Notes: a model not told the origin generated them from the letters alone. DNA of 64,000 nucleotides from Staphylococcus sp. MI 10-1553 (GCF_010365305.1 NZ_CP048279.1:2542001-2606000); one strand, 5' to 3'; counted from the stretch's first letter, positions 17,934-28,995 are shown. A program made the numbers and translations.

Positions 17934-18779
17934 ATGAAAATTGAAAATCGTATTCAACAAAATCAACATCTTTTCACAAAAGTAGACCAACAAATCGCTC
18001 AATTTATTTTATCGATTGATGATTATACGAACTTAGGTGCAATTAATCACTTAGCTGATGCGATTGGTGTGTCACCTTCTAGTATTACACGCTTTGCACA
18101 TAAATTAAATTATGACAGCTTCCAATCGTTTCGTTTCGCAATACAACACGAACTGCAAACTGAACCGATTCACAATAGTCCTTCCATTCAAATTTTGCAT
18201 CAACATTATCGCTCAATGATGGATCACACTGGAGAATTTCTCGTTGAAGATGACTTGATGTACCTCGTCAATACGATTCAACATAGTGACAAAATCATTT
18301 TTATCGGTATCGGGAGTTCTGGATTAAGTGCGCAAGAATTGTACTTTCGCACTTCTCGAATGGGCTTCAACACCCTTGCCATTACTGATGCGCATTTAAT
18401 GACAGTCATCGGGCATATGTGTCATGGCAATACAACGATTGTCGCTTTTACGAATAGTGGTGCGACGAAGGAAATTATGGATAGTTTGAGTCACGGTCGT
18501 GAAAACGGGGCGACCGTTATAGCCATTTCTCATTTTCGGACACCTGCACTGGAACAACATTGCCATCGCATCATTATGACCGCCGATCGCAATCAAACGC
18601 ATGATGCTTACTTTATTAACTCTCAACTCGCCAATCACTTTATTATTGATTTATTGAGCTACCATTTACTACAAGATGAAGAACGGTTAGCCCATTTCAC
18701 GTCGAGTTATGAACAACTGTTAGCTAAAAGAGCGCCTACAACTTATTCGACGCATGATTTTCACCGTCTACAAGATTAA
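17934..18779 (+). CDS. RpiR/MurR-family transcriptional regulator
   Basis: A 281-residue protein with an N-terminal HTH_6 domain (NHLADAIGVSPSSITRFAHKLNYDSFQSFR, about residues 35-65) and a C-terminal SIS sugar-phosphate-binding domain (IIFIGIGSSGLSAQELYFRTSRMGF; VAFTNSGATKEIMDSL). Start ATG at 17934 follows AAAAGGAGG with ideal spacing. The family senses phosphosugars and controls amino sugar operons. Divergent orientation to the PTS-nanE-nagB genes suggests it regulates them, with an amino sugar 6-phosphate as effector. Confidence 0.88.
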   Translation: MKIENRIQQNQHLFTKVDQQIAQFILSIDDYTNLGAINHLADAIGVSPSSITRFAHKLNYDSFQSFRFAIQHELQTEPIHNSPSIQILHQHYRSMMDHTGEFLVEDDLMYLVNTIQHSDKIIFIGIGSSGLSAQELYFRTSRMGFNTLAITDAHLMTVIGHMCHGNTTIVAFTNSGATKEIMDSLSHGRENGATVIAISHFRTPALEQHCHRIIMTADRNQTHDAYFINSQLANHFIIDLLSYHLLQDEERLAHFTSSYEQLLAKRAPTTYSTHDFHRLQD

Positions 18780-18849
18780 ACTGAGCAGAGCTATATTAAT
18801 TTCGAGTCATTTTTAGTAAAATAGATAGATAACCATAATCAGGAAGGCA

Positions 18850-19218
18850 GTGAATCTTTTGCAACCGATTACAGAAGAAACCGTACAAGCACTACTCGAC
18901 GAATACGCAAATCAACCTGTCTATCTGCACGTTGAAACGACAAATGGCGCTTATGCCAACCACTTTAATCAACGTGTGTTCAATGCAGGTACTTTTTTAA
19001 GAAATATCCAAGTCACTTACCAACATGCACAACTGAAAGGGGGACATAAAGACCCTTACCGTGTAGGACTGAAACTTGGCGAACATAGCTGGATGTACGT
19101 TCAAGGTTTAACACATTATGAAGTGACTGAAGATGGGATGTTTTTACTGGCAGGATTCAATTATGAAGGACAACTTGCGGCAGCACTCGAAATGAGCCAC
19201 AAGCCTTTTAAAGCATAG
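18850..19218 (+). CDS. yojF: YojF-family protein (DUF1806), partner of BshB2
   Basis: A 122-residue soluble protein resembling YojF: LQPITEETVQALLDEY, GGHKDPYRVGLKLGEHSWMYVQGLTHY and DGMFLLAGFNYEGQLAAALEMS. It is encoded just upstream of bshB2, the arrangement found across staphylococci and bacilli. Its biochemical role is not established. The GTG at 18850 is very close to AGGAAGG; a TTG at 18859 is better spaced and may be the real start. Confidence 0.8.
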   Translation: MNLLQPITEETVQALLDEYANQPVYLHVETTNGAYANHFNQRVFNAGTFLRNIQVTYQHAQLKGGHKDPYRVGLKLGEHSWMYVQGLTHYEVTEDGMFLLAGFNYEGQLAAALEMSHKPFKA

Positions 19219-19227
19219 AAAGGAGTT

Positions 19228-19914
19228 ATGATGATTATGACAACTGAAAGCCATATTCTTGTCATCTTCCCACATCCGGACGATGAGACATTTTCTTCTG
19301 CAGGTACCCTTGCACGTTATATTGATGAAGGTGTGTCAGTGACATATGCATGTCTTACACTCGGTCAAATGGGACGCAATCTCGGCAATCCACCTTTCGC
19401 TACACGTGAATCACTGCCAGACATTCGCGAACGTGAACTCGACGACGCCATGAAAGCAATCGGTATTACAGATTTACGTAAAATGGGCTTGCGTGATAAA
19501 ACTGTGGAATTTGAACCCGTGGAAGAAATGGATGCGATGGTGCAATCACTCATCGATGAAACACAACCTTCCACGATTATTTCATTTTATCCCGGTTATG
19601 CCGTCCATCCTGATCATGAAGCAACAGCAGAAGCGGTCGTGAGAACTGTTGGTCGTATGGATGTTGCGCATCGTCCAAGACTTCAATTAGTCGCATTTAG
19701 TAATGACGCCGTTGAACAATTGGGCGAACCTGATATCGTCAATGACATTTCAGCTTATCAAGACCGTAAATATGCCGCATTTGAAGCACATCGTTCTCAA
19801 ACAGGGCCTTTCCTTGAGCAACTTGCCAATCCGCAGGGTGACGTTTCCGGTGCGCCTAAAGATGCCGCAAACTTTTTAACAACCGAAACATTTTGGACTT
19901 ATTCATTTAAATAA
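19228..19914 (+). CDS. bshB2: Bacillithiol biosynthesis deacetylase BshB2
   Basis: A LmbE/PIG-L family zinc deacetylase of about 225 residues. VIFPHPDDETFSSAGTLARY holds the HPDDE zinc motif and YPGYAVHPDHEATAEAV the third ligand histidine. It removes acetate from GlcNAc-malate in the synthesis of bacillithiol, the main low-molecular thiol of staphylococci; some BshB2 proteins also act as conjugate amidases. The ATG at 19237 (MTTESHILV) fits homologues and is 11 bases from AGGAG, while 19228 and 19231 are also possible. Confidence 0.9.
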   Translation: MMIMTTESHILVIFPHPDDETFSSAGTLARYIDEGVSVTYACLTLGQMGRNLGNPPFATRESLPDIRERELDDAMKAIGITDLRKMGLRDKTVEFEPVEEMDAMVQSLIDETQPSTIISFYPGYAVHPDHEATAEAVVRTVGRMDVAHRPRLQLVAFSNDAVEQLGEPDIVNDISAYQDRKYAAFEAHRSQTGPFLEQLANPQGDVSGAPKDAANFLTTETFWTYSFK

Positions 19915-19959
19915 ATAACGTATTACACATGCATGTGACATTTTAGTGGAGGAAGATAC

Positions 19960-20838
19960 ATGATTGAATTCGATTTATCGACACGTGAAGGTCGTTGGAA
20001 ACATTTTGGTTCAGTAGATCCTATTAAAGGAACAAAACCAACAACAAAAGATGAAATGGCCGACCTTCAAAGTACACACAAGAATTTTTTGTTTGAAATA
20101 GAAGAAGTAGGAATTAAGAATCTCGTGTACCCCGTATGGATTGATCAATACCAAACCGCGGGAAACTTTAGCTTTTCAACAAGCCTGAATAAAGACGAAA
20201 AAGGCATTAATATGAGCCGTATTTTAGAATCTGTAGAAGCAGAATATGATAATGGTATTCGTCTTGAGTTTGACACATTAACCCAATTATTAAACCAATT
20301 GAAAAGTCGCATGAAACAACACAGTGCCGGGGTGGATGTCAGTGGTAAGTGGTTCTTTAATCGCTATAGCCCTGTTACACAAATGAAAGCTGTGGGCAAT
20401 GCAGACGTCACTTATGGTTTAGCGCTAGAAAATGATACAGTGTCTCGTAAAGAAATCACAATTGAAGCAGCTGTCACAACGTTATGTCCTTGTTCAAAGG
20501 AAATCAGTGAGTATTCGGCGCATAACCAACGTGGCATCATTACAGTGAAAACGTATCTCGATAAAACGGCAACACTTCCAGAAGATTATAAGGAAGTTAT
20601 TTTAGATGCGATGGAAGCCAATGCAAGCTCAATGTTGTATCCGATTTTAAAACGGCCGGACGAAAAGCGCGTGACAGAACGTGCTTATGAAAATCCGCGT
20701 TTTGTGGAAGATTTAATTCGTTTAATTGCGGCTGATTTAGTCGAAGTCTCTTGGTTAGAAGGCTTTGATATTGAATGTCGTAACGAAGAATCGATTCACC
20801 AACATGATGCATTTGCCAAATTGAAATATCGAAAATAA
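19960..20838 (+). CDS. folE2: GTP cyclohydrolase FolE2 (GCYH-IB)
   Basis: A 292-residue enzyme converting GTP to 7,8-dihydroneopterin triphosphate for folate (and queuosine precursors). The zinc/active cysteine segment is [20 protein letters not shown], and [20 protein letters not shown] and [24 protein letters not shown] are family signatures. GGAGG precedes the ATG. FolE2 can use several metals and often serves under zinc limitation. It is 45 bases after bshB2, both of them metal-dependent enzymes, so co-transcription is possible. Confidence 0.95.
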   Translation: MIEFDLSTREGRWKHFGSVDPIKGTKPTTKDEMADLQSTHKNFLFEIEEVGIKNLVYPVWIDQYQTAGNFSFSTSLNKDEKGINMSRILESVEAEYDNGIRLEFDTLTQLLNQLKSRMKQHSAGVDVSGKWFFNRYSPVTQMKAVGNADVTYGLALENDTVSRKEITIEAAVTTLCPCSKEISEYSAHNQRGIITVKTYLDKTATLPEDYKEVILDAMEANASSMLYPILKRPDEKRVTERAYENPRFVEDLIRLIAADLVEVSWLEGFDIECRNEESIHQHDAFAKLKYRK

Positions 20839-20949
20839 TAGGATGGAACAAAAATTTTGATTATTTGACTTGATATATTTTAATCAAATAGCCCTCAGTT
20901 CCTACGATTTGTGGATTCTGATTGCCCTCACGGCTTCCCTAGAGGTTGG

Positions 20950-21141
20950 ACCTTCAACTCAATTCATCTTGATTGAAGTGCACACTCGATAGAAGCTGAA
21001 TTGGATTTTGGGAGCAGTACAGAAATCTCATGTGCAACAAAGATTTCATCGTACTGCCCACGCAAGGCTAACTAGACTTCTCAAAAGCATAAGCATTGAG
21101 AAGTCAGACAGCTACTGCGATAAACAGTAACCACTATTAAA
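20950..21141. repeat. Multi-hairpin intergenic repeat, copy 1
   Basis: About 190 bases shared with 34015-34212. It contains an imperfect stem (ATTCATCTT with AAGCTGAAT), a long stem (GGGAGCAGTAC with GTACTGCCC plus AGAAATCT with AGATTTC), a perfect stem GACTTCTCAA/TTGAGAAGTC, and a short TACTG/CAGTA stem. The paired arms are kept in both copies while loops differ. Confidence 0.75.
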
Positions 21142-21197
21142 GTATGATGCTAGAATTTGTTTACGCATTCATCCAACAGGAGGCTTAGAAAGAACAG

Positions 21198-22406
21198 TCA
21201 ACTCATATTATACCGTTTAAATAACGCGCTAAATACTAGTGATAATATAGTAATAGCTACACCAATAATAAAAAGATTAAAGGTATTGTTAGGATTTAAT
21301 ACCACTGAAAAAAATCCAGTACCAATCGGCATAAAAAGAATAGCTGCCGTAAAGATGATTCCAAAGACTCTACCAAGAAACTCATTATCTACGTCTTTTT
21401 GAACAATAGAGAAAAATTGGATATTAAAAATGGACAGAAATAAACTAAATAGCGCTGGAGAAAGAGCTAGAATAATGATATTATGGAATATATAATAGAG
21501 TGGAGTCGCTAGCATTAACATCAAACCCGAACATGCTAAAAAGAGCATTAAACATTTGGTTGACAAGGATTTATTGATAAAACCACTTAATATCGCTCCA
21601 ACAAACCCACCAATTGCCTCCGCTGTTAGAAAAGTTCCATAAAGTCCAGACGAAATTTCTCCAAACATTTGATTACTATAAGGTAACAATAAATTATAAG
21701 CTGCTAGAAAAAAATTAACAAGAGCAGAAAGAGTGATAATCATCAAGATTGGCTTATGGCTATAAACATACCTGAATCCTATTTTTAAATCATCAAAGAT
21801 TCCACTTATTGTCGTCTTCTCCTTACTTGACACCTCTTCATTAACAGGGACAATCAGGAAAATCAGTGACGCAGCAATTAGAAATGAGAATCCATTCAAT
21901 AATAATACACCATGTATGCCCAGTATATCATATAAGAAAATTGCGACCATGGGAACCGTTACTTTTATAATTGTACTAGTTGTTTCCAAATAGGAATTTA
22001 GTTTCGTTATATAATCTTTCTTCACAATTTCTTTCGTAAATGCCTTATATGACGGTCCAGAAAAAGCACTCATAAAAGCCAAGAATACATTTGTTATAAC
22101 TATCGCATAAACCAACCATTGTTCTTGGGTTATGAACGAAAGAACTATACAAGCGATACCACATAAGACATTCGTTCCAATAATAATTTTTTTACGCTTG
22201 AAGCTATCAGCAATTACCCCACCAAACAAATTAAATAGAACACCTATCACACTTTCTAATGATTGGTAAATTGCGACCATCGATAGAGATGTTGGATTAA
22301 GACCAGCAAGAAAGGTATTATTAGCGAAGTCAAACACAATATCTCCGATTTTTGATACCCCTTTACTCGTGACAAGATAACTTACATTCTTAATCTTATT
22401 TTTCAT
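21198..22406 (-). CDS. MFS efflux protein, putative exporter of the Rgg/SHP-linked locus
   Basis: A 402-residue protein with about 12 membrane helices. NLFGGVIADSFKRKKIIIG fits MFS motif A between helices 2 and 3, and the overall type is the macrolide-efflux/MFS_3 group. ATG at 22406 follows GAGGTAAT. It lies on the same strand as the ATP-grasp, CYTH and radical SAM genes but 418 bases downstream of them, so it may be the exporter of the locus or a separate drug pump. Composition is AT-rich like the locus. Confidence 0.8.
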   Translation of the reverse strand: MKNKIKNVSYLVTSKGVSKIGDIVFDFANNTFLAGLNPTSLSMVAIYQSLESVIGVLFNLFGGVIADSFKRKKIIIGTNVLCGIACIVLSFITQEQWLVYAIVITNVFLAFMSAFSGPSYKAFTKEIVKKDYITKLNSYLETTSTIIKVTVPMVAIFLYDILGIHGVLLLNGFSFLIAASLIFLIVPVNEEVSSKEKTTISGIFDDLKIGFRYVYSHKPILMIITLSALVNFFLAAYNLLLPYSNQMFGEISSGLYGTFLTAEAIGGFVGAILSGFINKSLSTKCLMLFLACSGLMLMLATPLYYIFHNIIILALSPALFSLFLSIFNIQFFSIVQKDVDNEFLGRVFGIIFTAAILFMPIGTGFFSVVLNPNNTFNLFIIGVAITILSLVFSALFKRYNMS

Positions 22407-22823
22407 CCATATTACCTCATTTAATCTTTTGTCAGGTCAGCCATTACCAAAATCTAATCGGTATAATAATTTATACAAAGCACTATTTAATTCCATAGTA
22501 ACTTTACATTGAACCTCTCATGACTAAAGTCACGAGTATTCTCGGCTTTTGATAAAAAGCATCACTACAGCATATCATTACTATTATGGGGGTTACAAGA
22601 TACTTCAATTGTAATAGTTCTTGAAAGAATCTACAAAATTACTTGTTAAGTTTCGATCCTTTCAAGAAATAAGGAGATATTTGTATTACTAACTAGCTTC
22701 ACCAAGCAGTTCAACTAAATTCCCTCGTCTCTATTGAAAATTAAATACTCTTAATCTCTAGATTCAACTATATTCTTGATAGTTTAGTTGAACTTTGCAA
22801 AATGAAAAATGCGATCCTAAACC
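22407..22823. other. Gap with a residual IS-like hairpin
   Basis: No gene is visible in this 417-base gap. A stem at 22517-22536 (CTC-x-TGACT paired with AGTCA-x-GAG) looks like the ends of IS200/IS605-type elements, but no transposase remains. The gap may mark a deletion that removed other genes of the locus. Confidence 0.4.
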
Positions 22824-23876
22824 CTAAGTAGCAAACCACATATCGGTAATAGTTTCCGACCAATCAATCGACTTGCTGTAAAAATTTTTTACATACCCAT
22901 TTTGTGCTGGTATCCACACTTTCCCAGAAAGTCTAACATTTGAAATATTTCCTATATTATAGGGAATACCCAACTCCCTTTTTACCAAATATTCATCCAA
23001 ATTAATTGAGAATAATTTAATAATATTTTTCGTATATTCACCCCCTACAAGCCTACTTCCAATCTCACAAAGGATCGGATTGCCAGATTTATCAATAAAT
23101 ACTTCTGCATGAAAAATCGTATTATAGTCAACTTCAAATGTTTTGAAAATCTCTACAGTATATTTTTTTAATAACTTATCTTCTTTTGAATCAATATCAA
23201 GCATTATTGAGCCAAGACCAAAACCTTCTTCAAGTGCTTCTAAGCAATTCTTGACATACATACTACAACAAGAAAACTCTATAGATTGACCATTAAAAAA
23301 TCCGTCAACATGATATAGCTGTCCACTCACATACTCTTCAACCATGTAATCATCTAGGGAAACATTAGAAAGAATGTCCGACAACGAATCTTTATTTTCA
23401 ATTTTAATAACACCTTTTGAAGCCCATTTTTTTCTTGGTTTTAAAATCACAGGATACCCGAATTGCTCACAAAATGACACAATATCCATAAAATGATTTA
23501 TTTTCCGAAATTTAGGCATTTTTAAACCTTCCTTAGAAAGTTTTTCCCGCATTAGATATTTATCTCTAAATAATAATGCTTCTTCAAGCGTTTGACCTTT
23601 TATTCCTAAATTTTTTCGTATACAAGCAGCTCGAATAATACTCCCTTCTTCAAAAGCTAAAACATTTGTTACAGGATCGATTTTATTTAATTCGTAAATA
23701 AACTGCTCAACATTTCCGTTAGTCTCAAATTCGGGAAATCCTACAGCCTTATCATAAGAAAAACTATTTATCGTTTCGAGATAGCCCAAGATATACACAT
23801 CTTGGTCGAAATCATTTAACCATTTTAAATAATCATGTCTAGACTTACCTTCACGATCAATAATCACTATAGACAT
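22824..23876 (-). CDS. ATP-grasp ligase of an Rgg/SHP-linked biosynthetic locus
   Basis: About 350 residues with the ATP-grasp layout: an N-terminal pre-ATP domain, a glycine-poor lid QFGYPVILKPRKKWASKGV (ATP lysines), DDYMVEEYVSGQLYHVDGFFN, and the metal-binding IFHAEVFIDKSGNPILCEIGSRLVGGEY. Such enzymes join a carboxylate to an amine via an acyl phosphate, as in carnosine-synthase-like or peptide-ligase systems. ATG at 23876 follows GAGGTG and starts one base after the stop of a 58-residue ORF. The substrate is unknown; the radical SAM and CYTH neighbours imply a small modified metabolite. Confidence 0.8.
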   Translation of the reverse strand: MSIVIIDREGKSRHDYLKWLNDFDQDVYILGYLETINSFSYDKAVGFPEFETNGNVEQFIYELNKIDPVTNVLAFEEGSIIRAACIRKNLGIKGQTLEEALLFRDKYLMREKLSKEGLKMPKFRKINHFMDIVSFCEQFGYPVILKPRKKWASKGVIKIENKDSLSDILSNVSLDDYMVEEYVSGQLYHVDGFFNGQSIEFSCCSMYVKNCLEALEEGFGLGSIMLDIDSKEDKLLKKYTVEIFKTFEVDYNTIFHAEVFIDKSGNPILCEIGSRLVGGEYTKNIIKLFSINLDEYLVKRELGIPYNIGNISNVRLSGKVWIPAQNGYVKNFYSKSIDWSETITDMWFAT

Positions 23877-23877
23877 A

Positions 23878-24054
23878 TCACACCTCAAAGGTTGAAGAGA
23901 GCTCATCAAACAAATGAATGTGTTCTGATATGGCAGACATGTTAAATAATGTCTCGGAACCATATTCTCTAACTACTTTTCCCTCTTTTAGCTCATGAAA
24001 GCCCCTATTATTTCCATAGAGGTAAAATTTATCAATTATCTCTTGTACGTTCAT
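23878..24054 (-). CDS. Small 58-residue protein between CYTH and ATP-grasp genes
   Basis: Begins MNVQEIIDKFYLYGNN and ends ELSSTFEV. Soluble, acidic, no cysteine or membrane segment. Its start lies 23 bases inside the CYTH gene in another frame, and its stop touches the ATP-grasp start, so it seems to be a coupled operon member. I do not recognise it. It may be a complete small protein, or the remnant of a larger enzyme shortened by deletion. Confidence 0.5.
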   Translation of the reverse strand: MNVQEIIDKFYLYGNNRGFHELKEGKVVREYGSETLFNMSAISEHIHLFDELSSTFEV

Positions 24055-24598
24055 TTTTTTCTCTCATTAATTGTACATAACCTTTTGTTTCAATTTTTGA
24101 ATTGGTAAATGCAAACTCTGTCTCTGTTTCTTTTACAAAGGAATCGTAATCATCTTCAGAAAAATCACCTAAGATTTCAACTTCAATATAATATCCAAGT
24201 CCCCCCACTATGTCAGCATTTACCGTTCTAGTCTTTTCAAGATTAGTATATGATTTTCTATCTTTGTCAATAGTCATGATGTTAGAGAAACCAGCATCTA
24301 GAATTTTTTTTACAAAATCCATTTGTTGCGATTCTAATACAATTTCGTCTTCCTTCCAGAAACCTGGTTTCACTGTATCTTTCCTAGTAAAAATACCTGA
24401 TGTAAAATCATTTTCTTGACGAAATCTATAAATAAAACTCCCCGAAATATCTTCTTCTGTTTCTTTTCCACGATCTTTATAATACTTATCTATTTGTCTA
24501 TTCTCTGATTTAAATTTATAATTTTGATCTAAAAATTCAATTACTTTAAGATAATTCTCTTTATCAGCAATTGAAAATCTAACTTCTAATTCCTTCAT
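24032..24598 (-). CDS. CYTH-domain protein (class IV adenylate cyclase/triphosphatase-like)
   Basis: A 188-residue protein starting MKELEVRFSI, the ExExR-like metal motif of CYTH domains, followed by paired basic and acidic strands (FIYRFRQEND, VKPGFWKEDEIVLES, YYIEVEILGDFSEDDYD). The domain forms a tunnel that binds triphosphates or other polyanions. Some class IV adenylate cyclases (CyaB) have this fold, but most bacterial members hydrolyse triphosphates. AAAAGGAG precedes the ATG, which overlaps the stop of the radical SAM remnant. In this locus a biosynthetic or signalling role is inferred. Confidence 0.75.
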   Translation of the reverse strand: MKELEVRFSIADKENYLKVIEFLDQNYKFKSENRQIDKYYKDRGKETEEDISGSFIYRFRQENDFTSGIFTRKDTVKPGFWKEDEIVLESQQMDFVKKILDAGFSNIMTIDKDRKSYTNLEKTRTVNADIVGGLGYYIEVEILGDFSEDDYDSFVKETETEFAFTNSKIETKGYVQLMREKNERTRDN

Positions 24599-25360
24599 TA
24601 AATTTCTCCTTTTAACTCATTAAAAGCTGACGAATATTTAAATTCACTTAATCTATAATATGTTTCAGGGGATATCTTATGGACACAGAGCCTTATATTA
24701 TAATTTCCTAACAAGTTTTCTAAACGTATTCCATAAAAATATTCTCCACACTTCCCTTTCTCCCTAATTTTACAATCTTTACACATACTTCGTAAATAGT
24801 TTGGAATCAATATTTTAAAGCCTACTTCACCAATTCCAGGAACGTCATAAAATATTGTACCAGATGAACTCCCACGAATATACTTCCGATATTTTTCAAT
24901 TCCATATAACGATTCAAAGAAAAACTTAATAGCTTCTATCGATTGTTCATTTCTTTCAACCTCATTAAGGATTCTAATACCAATTTTTCTCAGTGTAGCC
25001 ATCTCATAACATCATAAGCTCTTTTATAATCATCTGATGAAGCAACAACAGTATTAATTTTAACATTTACACCTCTAGAACTTACATACTCTATCAACTC
25101 CATCAATTTTTTATGGTTCTGTTCTATCCACCGCTCAGAACGATCAACTTGTGTGCCATACATTTCATTTTTATCTATCGCATGTAAACTGAAGTTTATA
25201 CCATCTATTCCTGATTCGATTATTTTTTCAAAGACGCGTTTATTACCACCAATAGAAGTCATTTTAACGATAAACCCGTTTTCCTTCAACTTTCTAATTA
25301 TATAGTCAATTTTAGGATGCAAACTAGGCTCGCCTCCTGTTAAGTGAACCTCAGAAATAT

Positions 25361-26469
<1,109 letters not shown>

Positions 26470-26489
26470 ATGAAATGAATCTCTACTAT

Positions 26490-27458
26490 CTAACGTTTTA
26501 TAATCAAGGGTCTCAATAAAACCTTATCAACTCTGACGACCTTATCCTTGTAGCTATGGACAGTTAAAGGGGCTGGGACATAGCCCTTCAGCTCCTTTAA
26601 GAAAAAGCCGTTAAAATTCATTTTTTTAGAATTTGACGGCTTTTTTCTTATTAACGAACGAAAACGAGCACTTATTTTAGCTAGTTTTCGTATATTTACT
26701 GCCATGAGTGCGATGCCAAGTTCACACTCAACCTTTGATTTTGTGCGAACCGATAATCTTTGGAAACCCAAATTAGCCTTCAGATTTCCAAAAGTTGATT
26801 CAACATCTATCTTTCTCTTTTGATAAATGTGTTTCGTCTTTGGATCTGAAAGCTGTTGATTTGTGAAGGCTTTAAAATAGGCCCAAGTTAAATTTTTATA
26901 TAAGCGTTTATTTGTGTTAAGCTTCGTACTTTGCTTCATACATTGACTTCGTAATGGACAGCCCACACACGCTTCACATGCATATAATTTAAAATCTCTT
27001 TGAATACCGTATCCATCTCTTTTCTTTCTGTAACTTTGGAAATGTAATTCCTTTTTGTTAGGACATATATAGTAATCATCTATCTCACGGTATTCCCAGT
27101 TAGCAGTAATCAATGGATTGTTTTTATATTTGTGTTGCTTCTCTTTAAGATACATACTATAAGTGATTAAAGTTTTTTTCTCAAACTTATCGAGTATCAG
27201 AGTATAGTTATATTCACTACCATAACCGTCATCTGCCACAATATACTCTGGAATGTCACCATATCATTTGTGGATTGATTTTAAAAGTGGTTCAAGTGTT
27301 CTTATGTCACCTGGATGACTACAAACACCGAGGGCTAAAACGAATTGATTATGGGTTGCGATTTGTAGATGATAACCTGGTTTCAATTGACCGTTTCTCA
27401 TATGATCACAAATTTTTATAGTCCCATATACCTTATGTTTCAATATTACAACTTTCAT
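26490..27458 (-). pseudogene. IS1182-family transposase remnant
   Basis: The C-terminal half of a DDE transposase: HLQIATHNQFVLALGV, YIVADDGYGSEYNY, the cysteine cluster CEACVGCPLRSQC, and KIDVESTFGNLKANLGFQRLSV with the last acidic residue. A TGA interrupts the frame at about 27262 (IHK stop YGDIP), and the N-terminal half is missing beyond 27458. GGGGCTGGGACATA near 26567 is the usual type of end for such elements. Not mobile. It borders the Rgg/SHP locus and could have carried or trimmed it. Confidence 0.8.
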
Positions 27459-27517
27459 TTACTATAGGATGGGCTTCAGAAACTTAATATCCTCCTAACC
27501 TCATTCGTCATATTATA

Positions 27518-28258
27518 TTAGTTATTAATTATTAAATCTTGATAATCATGATCAAGGAGCTTTTTTAGTAAAACTTCTATATTATCTTTACAAACATAAA
27601 AGTCATTCCTTATATGAGATTCTTCAACTGAATCTGTTAACCAAATGGCAGACATATTAACATTTAATGCCCCCAAAATGTCATTTTTAAAAGAATCTCC
27701 TATAAACAAACATTCTTCAGGATCGACATTCAACTCAAATGCGACATTTAAAAAAGCTTTGGGATTAGGCTTTTCATAACCTATATTTTGAGATATAAAA
27801 ATATTATTTTCAAATACTGATCTAATATCGAGATTATCAATTTTAATGTTCTGTTCTTTAGTCTTTCCATTAGTGAGAATTGCAATGTTTACACTTTCTT
27901 TTAACGATAAAAGTAATTCATTCATTTTTCTATTAATCGTTATACTAGACAATAATTTTGTGAAAAACGATTCAAAATATTTATTAGCTTCTTCACGAGA
28001 AATATTTAAGTCGAAGTGTTCTAGAGCCTTAATTAACCTTAACTCTCGCAACTCATCTAAGGTAATAGTTCCTTCATCATGCTTCTTCCAAAAGTATAGA
28101 TCGTATTTTTTATATAGTTTCATAAATTCACTATAATCTATATCTTTAAATAAAGTATATTCTTTAAAAGTATCTTTATTAGCTCTTACCCATAATTCAT
28201 CAAAAGAAAATAGCGTATTATCTAAATCAAAAATAACTAATTTAACTTTTTTATTCAT
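27518..28258 (-). CDS. HAD-superfamily phosphatase, YjjG-like
   Basis: A 246-residue hydrolase: motif I VIFDLDNTLFSFDELW (nucleophile D), motif II NIAILTNGKTKEQ, motif III lysine in IGYEKPNPKAF, and motif IV ECLFIGDSFKNDILGA. The helical cap and length match YjjG/pyrimidine nucleotidase-type phosphatases. GGGGAATG precedes the ATG. It is AT-rich like the neighbouring Rgg/SHP locus but cut off from it by the IS1182 remnant, so whether it belonged to that pathway is open. Confidence 0.75.
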   Translation of the reverse strand: MNKKVKLVIFDLDNTLFSFDELWVRANKDTFKEYTLFKDIDYSEFMKLYKKYDLYFWKKHDEGTITLDELRELRLIKALEHFDLNISREEANKYFESFFTKLLSSITINRKMNELLLSLKESVNIAILTNGKTKEQNIKIDNLDIRSVFENNIFISQNIGYEKPNPKAFLNVAFELNVDPEECLFIGDSFKNDILGALNVNMSAIWLTDSVEESHIRNDFYVCKDNIEVLLKKLLDHDYQDLIINN

Positions 28259-28575
28259 TAATCATTCCCCTTTTAAAATGGATGAAGGTTATTTTGTCAT
28301 ATGGTATAAATTACAATTGCCTGACAAAATATTAATATCATTAAAGTCGCTTTGAGGATCTATCCAATAAACTAATTGCTAATAATTTGAAGTCTGAATA
28401 TATTTTTCTTTAACTTAATTCAGGCAGAAGTCTCCCATCCTCTATAGGTGGGTGATGAATGCCGTTCGGTATGAGGGTTACCGTTGGTAACTCGAAAACC
28501 GACACGCAAGGCTCATCGCCTTTTTATTTTGTTCTATGTTATAATCAGTCTATATAAGAAGTGAGTTGATATAAC

Positions 28576-28980
28576 ATGAAATTAGATACTAATAATCATT
28601 CGGTGTTTCTTCTCTATTATCATCTTGTGTTGGTTACTAAATACCGTAGACAAGTGATTGATGATAAAATTTCTGAATTTGCTAAAACAACTTTTGTACG
28701 AATTGCAGCGTCTTATCATATTACTCTAGTTGAGTGGAATCATGATAAAGACCATGTTCATATTATGTTCAAAGCACAACCAAAAACAGAATTGACAAAA
28801 TTCATCAATGCCTATAAAAGTGCCAGTTCGCGTTTGATAAAACGCGACTTTCCAAAAGTAAGACAGTTTCTTTGGAAAGAAATGTTTTGGTCTAGAAGTT
28901 TTTGCCTTTTGACAACTGGTGGCGCACCAATTGACGTTATAAAAAAATATATTCAGAATCAAGGTTATAATCATAAATAG
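28576..28980 (+). CDS. tnpA: IS200/IS605 transposase TnpA (HUH tyrosine transposase)
   Basis: A 134-residue Y1 transposase. The HUH metal motif is DHVHIMF (H60, H62) and the catalytic tyrosine is in VIKKYIQNQG (Y125). It cuts and joins single-stranded DNA at the element hairpins. Full family length with no lesion. It starts about 15 bases after GAAGTGAG and lies 15 bases before tnpB. Confidence 0.92.
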   Translation: MKLDTNNHSVFLLYYHLVLVTKYRRQVIDDKISEFAKTTFVRIAASYHITLVEWNHDKDHVHIMFKAQPKTELTKFINAYKSASSRLIKRDFPKVRQFLWKEMFWSRSFCLLTTGGAPIDVIKKYIQNQGYNHK

Positions 28981-28995
28981 AGAGGTGCGTAGCTT

